Below the pieces are notes generated by a model, which was not told the DNA's origin, did not search any database, and saw nothing but the letters and a program-made list of their open reading frames with translations. 64,000 nt of DNA from Isoetes taiwanensis (lineage: Eukaryota > Streptophyta > Lycopodiopsida > Isoetales > Isoetaceae): NCBI GenBank assembly GCA_021234155.1, contig JAJEKV010000001.1, positions 28,886,417 through 28,950,416 of the forward strand. The letters run 5' to 3'. Shown here piece after piece: positions 57,936-64,000 of this stretch (its first letter is position 1; every line of letters starts with the position of its first letter). Made by a program: the position numbers and the translations under genes.

Positions 57936-60655
57936 ATGCCTCAATTGAGCCAAAAGCTTTGGAGGGCATTTGAATTTAGTTTTGATGTCAATCCTCGCCC
58001 AAATCCAAGGAATTCTCTAGTTTTCCTTCCATATTTTGGCGAAGAATTGCATCAATTTGGTCACCGGACTGTGGAGCTCGAAAGGCGATCACGCGACTCT
58101 GAATTCGATCTATGGCGAGGTAATCTGTTCTATTAATTTCGGCCAATGACAATGAGTAATTCTTTTTTGAATACAGAAACTGAAAGGCCAATTCCGGGTG
58201 GAGGTGCCCAAGAACTGCTTGCCCTACAAAAATCAATATAATCGGAAGGAACAAGTCGATGAGAATGCTCTTCGAGCTTCTGGTGCAATGAATATTGATC
58301 TCTGGGCGCGTGGGGAACTGTATCCCATCGATCCGATCATCAGAAGACATCCTGAATTTCATTCTCCATCGGGGCTTATTCATTTTGCCTGTAAGGGTAA
58401 TCAAGGTCTGCTTGGCTATTGCAATAATATTTCAAGTAATTCCGATGTGCATTTGAGAACAATGTACAATCAATTGTGTGGAGTGCATTGCAATATGGTA
58501 GCACATTGTAATTACCTCCAACAGTGTAACTATTTCTTAATCAACAGGTCTAAGAATACAGAAGAACTGCAAGCTTCCAATCAAAGGTTGCTTATGGAGG
58601 TGGAGTCACTTAAACAAGGATTGAAGAGATGCTCTGAGGACAATGACAAACTGGAGAGGAAGTTAAAAAGACTGAAAATGACACCACTGGGCATGAGGGA
58701 GAGGAAAAAAGAACTGAAGGCCCTAAATATACTTGCCCCTAGTGGTGGGGGCTCTCGAAGAAGGATCCACGCTATTAAAAATCTGGTGGATCCTACTATG
58801 GCTGAAAAAGAAGAAGAAAACCTTGTAATATGGCTAGTTTGTTGAAAAAAGCTTGTAACTAAAGATGATGTTATAGATATGTTGAAGCTTCCTGGAGCTA
58901 ACCATTTAAGAAAAGTCATTCTTTGAACAGTGCTTACTGAATTGGGAAAGAGTCAAAGTGCTGATAACATGCAAGAATTATGTGACAATGTGGGTATCAG
59001 TCGACAAGCTTACATTGCTCTCTTTAGATGTTTGCAGGATGGTATCAAGCAACATGGTATTACGAAGACCATACTGCCAAGACTCAGTTATGTCAGAGCA
59101 AGCAGAACAAAGAGGAATGCAGAAGTACACGAACATTTGGGAGAGATGTACCAGATCACCACATCCGTGCACTTGGGATCACTAATCACTAGGAAAAGTA
59201 AGAAGAAGGGTGGCTCCGGAAATGATCTATTTGTTCTTAATGAGAAGAATAATTGTTGGATGGATCTCTCTAAAATGCTTCTTCCATTGGTTAAACTTCT
59301 ATGATATGAAAGTGGAAGAATGTGGAGGGAAACTCCAAATTGCTATAAAGTTGGATGAGATGGAACTGATCAAAGGTGAAAAGTATGAGAGGGTTTCTTT
59401 GACATTAATGAACAGGGCGTTGTCAAATTCTGATAATGAGGAAGGGAAGTTCTCTGTTCAATCAGAGGACCATATTTGGTGGATAGGGATATTTCAAGTA
59501 CCGAAGAAAAAATCATGGTGTTCTTCAGTGGGTCTTTCAGCAGACACCTATTCCTACTATTATTGCTGCTCATGGAGTCGGAGAGAAGCTTCAGGTTCCT
59601 GGCTACGGAGATTACGAGGTTGAATGGCATCTGGCTGCTGATCTAAAGACCATCAAGTGCATGTATAACATGAAACATGGTTCTGGTAAGACTACCCACG
59701 CATGTCCTTACTGTTTGTATGCTAGGGTAGATGATAAGGGGAAGGGAATGAGTACTCTCGAATGTGACCAGGATGCTGAACCAACGCGTGAGAAGGAGGA
59801 CAAAACTTTGATCCCCGTACTTGCAATTCCTGTGAAGAGAGTACATATTTGCACTCTCCATGCCTTTCTAAGAATAGTGGATAAGATGGTGTACATGAGC
59901 ATTCTTTTTGCTTGGAATAAGTCTCCACAATCAGCCAGAGAAAAGTGTATGAAAGATGTTGAGAACGTGCTTTCTGATCTTGGTCTTCATGGTGGTGACT
60001 ATAAAATCCTGCAAGATCCTAAGAAGGGAGGCAAGGTTCCTTGTAAACCATCTATGGGTGGGGTGAAAGCGAAGAGATTTCTGCCTTGTACTAAATTACG
60101 TAAGAATGGATCATTGCCAACTGGAAAGTGGGAGGGGTATAAGGACTTGCTGGAAGCAGAAGATGACCGTACTTCACGTGGGAGGGCAAAACTAAAGAAA
60201 ATTAAAGCGTGGCGAGAATCGGCGGTCCGGTAACTTTGATGGCAGAGAAGAAAATGGTGGGTGGAAAGTTAGATGAATTCAGAGTAGCGATAACTGAATT
60301 CACGAAGTCGTTTATACAAGCATGGGGAGAATGCAATGTCACACATTACATTCATATACTTCACGCCCATGGCTTGTGGTTTACCAAAGAGTCACGGGGA
60401 GCTTGGGAATATGGAATACGCAGGAATGGAGAAGTCACATAAGCAAGCCAAGAATGCTTTTTTCAGGTTCACACAACATCGAGGTTAGGTGTGGTAACTC
60501 ATTGCAACAGATGTGCCAATGGTTCTATAGAAGGATTATCTGCAAGCTAGAGAAAAAAGATAAAGCTAAACAAGACACGACGTTGGCTAGAATATTGAGG
60601 AGAAAAGTTGAGCAGGAAAAAAAGAAACAGATATGGTGTAGCTCTAGTGCGTGAG
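57936..60655 (+). pseudogene. Second transposase-like gene with CPYC zinc motif, broken
   Basis: Plus strand: an N-terminal exon (57,936-58,119, GT donor), a Lys/Glu-rich coiled coil (EELQASNQRLLMEVESLKQG, near 58,560), a helical domain (DNVGISRQAYIALFRCL), then VFQQTPIPTIIAAHGVGEKL, HACPYCLYARVDDKGKG (59,698 on), VHICTLHAFLRIVDKMVYMS, a block KPSMGGVKAKRFLPCTKLRK, NVTHYIHILHAHGLWFTKES and, in a shifted frame at about 60,434, MEKSHKQAKNAFFRFTQH. The Cys pair, the HxxxH segments and the final GMEKSHxQAK-like motif suggest a transposon-encoded DNA-binding nuclease; I cannot name the family. Stops and shifts occur at several points (about 58,842, 59,302, 60,231). Probably a decayed element gene. 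Confidence 0.6.
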
Positions 60656-60803
60656 ACAAGTTAAAAGGCGTTGGCGATCCACAAGGATCGAGGCGAGGGT
60701 AGAAGATATACTTCTGGGGAATCAATTGTATGAATAAATTCATATTAATGTATAACTATTGACCATGATGTGCAACTATAATGTTTCAAATATGTTAGGT
60801 TGG

Positions 60804-60999
60804 CGGCGTGGGCGCGGTGCGAACTTAGTTGGTATTCAATTGTTTGAATGACAAGTATTACGCCGCGCGTAATACAATCTTGAATGAAGTTGGGAATTAG
60901 CTATAGATTAATCGCTATTACGCACCGCGGGCCACGGTCGCGAAAGCATTTGGTTTCCGTGGCTATCTTTTGCCATTTTCGCACGGTAGCAACGGTACT
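60804..60999. repeat. Palindrome array, left of the H3-like gene
   Basis: Four palindromic sites at 60,804-60,823, 60,857-60,873, 60,918-60,945 and 60,977-60,999 (starts 53, 61 and 59 bp apart). They are decayed versions of the palindrome seen intact at 62,596 and 63,322; the second keeps only ATTACGC-CGC-GCGTAAT. The spacers contain their own short dyads, for example ATTCAA-TTGT-TTGAAT at about 60,835-60,850. Confidence 0.75.
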
Positions 61000-61115
61000 C
61001 TTTATATAATTATCTTTGTTATCGATGTTGTCTGCTTTTGATATTTGTTCTAAGTCATTACATTGCATATTTATCAATCTTGTCCACTCATTTGTTGCAT
61101 TACGGTTCGGAGACA

Positions 61116-62450
61116 ATGGCCTTGAGAATAAGCGGTAATGCCGGATCTAACAATCCCAACAACCAAAGAACGAAGAGAAGGCGCGTGCAGGGCGCACACA
61201 TCATGGTGAAGACAAAGAGGGCGGCGCCACTAGCTATGTCGGTGCTTCTAACAACCGAAACGAGCACCGCCTTCCCGCGTTTAAAACATCCATCAAAAGC
61301 GTGTCCGGGCCGTAGTTCGAATGTTGCCAATGACGCAGAGGAGATTTTTAGAGACATACCTTCCGGTGCCAGGCCAAAGGCGTGTTTACCTGTTCTCTTA
61401 CGCCATTTAGTCGGAGAAGGAACCTTCGTGCAGGCAGCTGTCTGTCATGGAGTTCCTGTGCCTGATGATTGCATCGTCGTTAACGTCGATGTGGTAGTTG
61501 CACCAGACACGACGTTGCCTGTTCCTTCGATGGGAGCTGACACCTTGCTTGAGGCACTCCATTCCTTCGTCGTGTGGCCCAGGTTGATGGCTTCTTTGAC
61601 GCCAACTCCTAACACATTCTCTGTACTGGCTAATGAGATAGATTACATAACCGGACTTCCTCGTACAGTGCCGGAAGTTGGATTGGTGGGGATAAACCAG
61701 GGGCCAGACTTGCTTGGAGCCGACAATGAGAATGCTAAGCCCCATGAGGATGACCATCAGGATGTGCATGTCCAGGATGTTCCTGTTGGTGATGTGCCTG
61801 TGCAGAACGTTCCTATTGCTGTTCAGGCAGTTTTTGAACCCCTGAATATTATGTACCAGGATGTCCCTTTCCAGGTCCCTGTGACAGCTCAAATAGAAGA
61901 AAATATCGTTCTACAAGAGCCAGCTGCAGTACCTGTGACGGTTGTGCCTGAAACCGTTGTACCAGATGCAGTAGTGGTTCCTGTTGATGAGCAGCCTGTA
62001 GTCGCGGAATCCAGTAGACGTAAGAGGAAGACTAAGCCTAAGCAGCTGCAGAAGAAACAGGTTCTCTGCAAAGGCCCTCCTAAGCTGAATAAGAAGGGCC
62101 AGCCGTTTAATCAAAAGTTAAGATGGATGCGCGAAATCCGGCACTTCCAGAACCACGTGGAGTGGGTGCTTCCGAAGCTCACAATGGCTAGAATATGTAA
62201 GGAGGTGGTTCAGGAGAGATACAGTAAGATGAAGAGGGATGGTGCAAGGTACCGGAGAGCTGGTTACAGTTTTCCAATGCCAGAACAGGTGACTCGATTC
62301 ACTGCAGATGCCCTTGATGCTCTGCACGAGGCCGCTGAGAATCACATGGTCAGGTTCTTCGAAGACTGTGTGAAATGTGCTGTGCATTCCAAGAGAGTGA
62401 CAATAATGAGGCAGGATATTGCCTTGACAAATTACTTCCGAGGCATGTAA
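61116..62450 (+). CDS. Histone H3-fold protein fused to a transposon-type N-terminal domain
   Basis: 444 codons from an ATG at 61,116 (the frame is open further up but only from a TTG), single exon, no stops. Residues 1-40 are basic (TKRRRV). Residues about 96-158 (EGTFVQAAVCHGVPVPDDCI then ALHSFVVWPRL) resemble the DUF8039-type domain found in plant transposon ORFs. Residues about 200-300 are Val/Pro/Asp-rich repeats, then a basic patch (RRKRKTKPKQ). Residues about 329-444 match histone H3: LRWMREIRHFQ (alpha N), a divergent alpha 1, ALDALHEAAENHMVRFFEDC (alpha 2) and HSKRVTIMRQDIALTNYFRG (loop 2, alpha 3). Loop 1 is some 15 residues longer than in H3. There is no ARTKQT tail. Likely nuclear and chromatin-associated by inference. 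Confidence 0.8.
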   Translation: MALRISGNAGSNNPNNQRTKRRRVQGAHIMVKTKRAAPLAMSVLLTTETSTAFPRLKHPSKACPGRSSNVANDAEEIFRDIPSGARPKACLPVLLRHLVGEGTFVQAAVCHGVPVPDDCIVVNVDVVVAPDTTLPVPSMGADTLLEALHSFVVWPRLMASLTPTPNTFSVLANEIDYITGLPRTVPEVGLVGINQGPDLLGADNENAKPHEDDHQDVHVQDVPVGDVPVQNVPIAVQAVFEPLNIMYQDVPFQVPVTAQIEENIVLQEPAAVPVTVVPETVVPDAVVVPVDEQPVVAESSRRKRKTKPKQLQKKQVLCKGPPKLNKKGQPFNQKLRWMREIRHFQNHVEWVLPKLTMARICKEVVQERYSKMKRDGARYRRAGYSFPMPEQVTRFTADALDALHEAAENHMVRFFEDCVKCAVHSKRVTIMRQDIALTNYFRGM

Positions 62451-62540
62451 AGTGTTTTATATTAATGAAACGATCTTTGTTGTATATTTTGTTTGCTTGC
62501 TAAGTATTTTGATTGTATCTATTCTCTATGTATACTTACA

Positions 62541-62619
62541 ATGCACCGTTGCCATGGTGCGAAATGGGTATAAATTACTTTGTGAGGGAGGTATTTTCGC
62601 ACCGTGGCCACGGTGCGAA
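62541..62619. repeat. Palindrome pair, right of the H3-like gene
   Basis: Two sites 55 bp apart: a diverged copy at 62,541-62,564 and a perfect 24-bp palindrome at 62,596-62,619 (TT + CGCACCGTGGCCACGGTGCG + AA). They lie about 90-170 bp after the H3-like stop codon, between it and the next ORF, where a 3' processing signal would fall. Confidence 0.88.
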
Positions 62620-62733
62620 TTTTGTACATTATGCTCGTATATATAACCAATAATGCTGCTACAGTGCATGTCAATAATTTTGTTCGATATAAGTACAGCT
62701 CCATTCATTCAATGGAGAAGGCATCCATTTGCT

Positions 62734-63003
62734 ATGTCTCGGCCTGGTTATTCTTATTACAGGGGGTCTACCTTCCCTATAGACTCCATTACTTGCACTA
62801 TGAAATATAATGATCTTTATAGATGTTCTCAGAGGGGTATCCCCCTTGATTCCTGGCTGGAAGGGGTAGCAGAGGGTCGAAATCATTCTTCCAACGGGGT
62901 TTATCGTGTTGTTATCCACCTTCATCGGGTTCCAGAGCGTCACGTCTATGAGATTAATCGCATCACTCAACTTGCTGCTCATGATGATCCCGATTGCGAA
63001 TGA
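62734..63003 (+). CDS. Small intact ORF of unknown function
   Basis: 89 residues from an ATG at 62,734: MSRPGYSYYRGSTFPIDSIT, a middle with GIPLDSWLEGVAEGR, and an end VYRVVIHLHRVPERHVYEIN. The frame is open upstream to 62,653, but those residues overlap the palindrome spacer and look untranslated. There is no recognised domain and no transmembrane segment or signal peptide. It lies between two palindrome clusters in the same orientation as the H3-like gene, which argues it belongs to the same unit. It could also be an exon. Confidence 0.45.
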   Translation: MSRPGYSYYRGSTFPIDSITCTMKYNDLYRCSQRGIPLDSWLEGVAEGRNHSSNGVYRVVIHLHRVPERHVYEINRITQLAAHDDPDCE

Positions 63004-63480
63004 TCTTCTGCATTTATGTATGCTATGCCTCTTATATGAGTTCTAAATTCTGTTACTAGAATATTTCAGACATTCTCTAGTTATAAGTATGTAACCATAA
63101 GAGATAGAAACATATGATCCATCTATTTACCGCACATTTTCAATTTGGAAAGCTCTTGGCCATTTTCCTTACATGTAGATTCTAAATTCAGATAAGCATT
63201 CTCTTCGCAGTGTGTGTAGTCACGGTGCGAAATTGCACACTCCAAAGACGTTGGAACTGCTATTTTCGCACCGTGGCGACGGTGTGAAATAGACCTTTCC
63301 ACATAATGTGGAACAGTCATTTTCGCACCGTGGCCACGGTGCGAATATTTGTTAGTTGTAAGCACGGACAAAACGGTCTTCGCACCATGGCCACAGTGCA
63401 AGTAAAATAGAAGCGTAAAACAAATTAAAATGAAACTAAAGTTTATGTTCGATATAACAAGAATAGAGATTTCAAACAAG
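63004..63480. repeat. Palindrome array between the last two ORFs
   Basis: Four sites: 63,204-63,232 (one arm decayed), 63,265-63,289, a perfect 24-bp copy at 63,322-63,345, and 63,379-63,402. Starts are 61, 57 and 57 bp apart. Spacers carry secondary dyads such as TTCCACAT-A-ATGTGGAA (about 63,296-63,313) and TCCAA-AGACG-TTGGA (63,241-63,255). The array fills the gap between convergent ORFs. Confidence 0.88.
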
Positions 63481-63502
63481 TATTTGCATTAATTGACAAT
63501 GG

Positions 63503-63991
63503 TTACAACTTCATTTTCTTAGAAACATGTAAGTCATCGGACACTTCGACTTCTTCCAATTCGGACTCCTGCAGACCAGCATCCAACAGGTACATAAGGC
63601 GAGGAATCTGGGGCTCCCTCTCTTCCCAAGTCAGTCGAATTGTAGCCTTATCCACGCCGGACAAGGCCAATGCAGCTCTACTGGCAGCCATAGAATACAT
63701 ACTAAAGCCACCAAAAATATGCGTGGCGATATCTCTCCTAACAGCCACTACTCGATCAGAATTGGCAGATAATGGGATGTGATTACCAATCAACGAGAGG
63801 GCCTTGAGTTTCAAGACCTCTTCTGGTCCATATGGGCTGTACTTAGAATGGAACACAACGATCTCTCCCTTATAAAGGTAGCCCATATAGTGGGCGATAC
63901 TTGCATCTCTGCCAAGGGTAACTCTGTCATATCTAAAACAAAAATCATCCACAAAAATCTCTGCGCAAATAAACAATGGATTCTTAGGCAC
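63503..63991 (-). CDS. ORF of unknown function, probably the 3' exon of a gene
   Basis: The frame is open from 63,991 (GTG) to a stop at 63,503, up to 162 codons. The first in-frame ATG is at 63,886. A TTTATTTGCGCAG acceptor-like site ends at about 63,957, so the real product may be spliced from an exon beyond the window. Content: GEIVVFHSKYSPYGPEEVLK, MYSMAASRAALALSGVDKAT, LTWEEREPQIPRLMYLLDAG, and an acidic tail (LEEVEVSDD) ending in lysines (KKMKL). Compared by eye with histone and integrase domains without a convincing match. Convergent with the H3-like gene across the palindrome array. Confidence 0.45.
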   Translation of the reverse strand: MPKNPLFICAEIFVDDFCFRYDRVTLGRDASIAHYMGYLYKGEIVVFHSKYSPYGPEEVLKLKALSLIGNHIPLSANSDRVVAVRRDIATHIFGGFSMYSMAASRAALALSGVDKATIRLTWEEREPQIPRLMYLLDAGLQESELEEVEVSDDLHVSKKMKL

Positions 63992-64000
63992 TTAACAAAA

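Noticed and set aside
61038-61115. Upstream extension of the H3-like ORF to 61,038
   Set aside because: The extension begins with TTG and is hydrophobic and unlike the basic start that follows the ATG at 61,116.
60804-63402. Regularly spaced repeats as a CRISPR array
   Set aside because: The sequence is a plant nuclear genome, repeats are near-perfect palindromes with variable decay, spacers carry their own dyads, and no cas-like gene is present.
63503-63991. Second histone-fold protein (H2A or H4 like)
   Set aside because: Residues around AASRAALALSG were compared by eye with H2A and H4 alpha 2/alpha 3; no convincing ordered match.

Overview
This window reads as nuclear DNA of a land plant with a large, repeat-rich, gene-poor genome. 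The evidence is a spliced TraB-family gene with GT-AG introns, fragments of COP9 signalosome subunit 1, a PP2A B' (B56) subunit, an LRR receptor kinase, a PLS-type pentatricopeptide repeat (PPR) protein, and a nuclear insertion of chloroplast atpB. The style of the PPR protein, an L1-like LINE with a coiled-coil ORF1, and the transposase-like families near the right end suggest a fern or another seed-free plant; that placement is inference.

Layout. 1-7.6 kb: no recognisable intact gene; a tRNA-derived SINE, pyrimidine-rich blocks and an array of small hairpin repeats. 7.6-12.8 kb: a decayed Ty3-type LTR retrotransposon (gag, protease, an RNase H-like domain ahead of RT, RT, RNase H, integrase). 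12.86-19.1 kb: a long L1-like LINE on the minus strand with tandem 5' UTR monomers, ORF1, endonuclease, RT and a Cys/His C-terminus, carrying a nested 322-bp MITE. 19.4-20.4 kb: a non-autonomous inverted-repeat element with 170-bp internal repeats, next to a small Cys-rich ORF. 21-27.5 kb: mostly non-coding, with inverted-repeat clusters. 27.6-29.3 kb: PPR pseudogene or partial gene. 30.5-32.7 kb: an acidic ORF of unknown function split by a 1.48-kb TA-flanked inverted-repeat element. 36.6-37.4 kb: CSN1 exons with 1-bp indels. 39.3 kb: atpB insertion. 39.9-40.6 kb: receptor-kinase pseudogene. 41.1-42.3 kb: a second LINE fragment. 44.7-45.2 kb: PP2A B' fragment. 46.1-50.5 kb: a seven-exon TraB gene whose frame stays open throughout, the best candidate for a working host gene. 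52.4 kb: quinone-oxidoreductase-like fragment.

The most unusual part is 55-64 kb. Two different transposase-like pseudogenes lie back to back (55.0-57.7 kb minus, 57.9-60.65 kb plus). Next comes an uninterrupted intronless ORF (61,116-62,450). Its N-terminal part resembles a transposon-associated domain and its last ~116 residues are a divergent histone H3 fold with an enlarged loop 1. This ORF and two further ORFs of unknown function are separated by clusters of a nearly perfect palindrome (core CGCACCGTGGCCACGGTGCG) repeated about ten times at a regular ~55-61 bp spacing. A mobile-element-like unit encoding its own histone-H3-like protein within regularly spaced palindromes is the best candidate here for an undescribed system.

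Many coding remnants differ from an open frame by single-base indels in or near homopolymers, so some apparent pseudogenes could be assembly errors. All calls are from reading the sequence; no database search was run.
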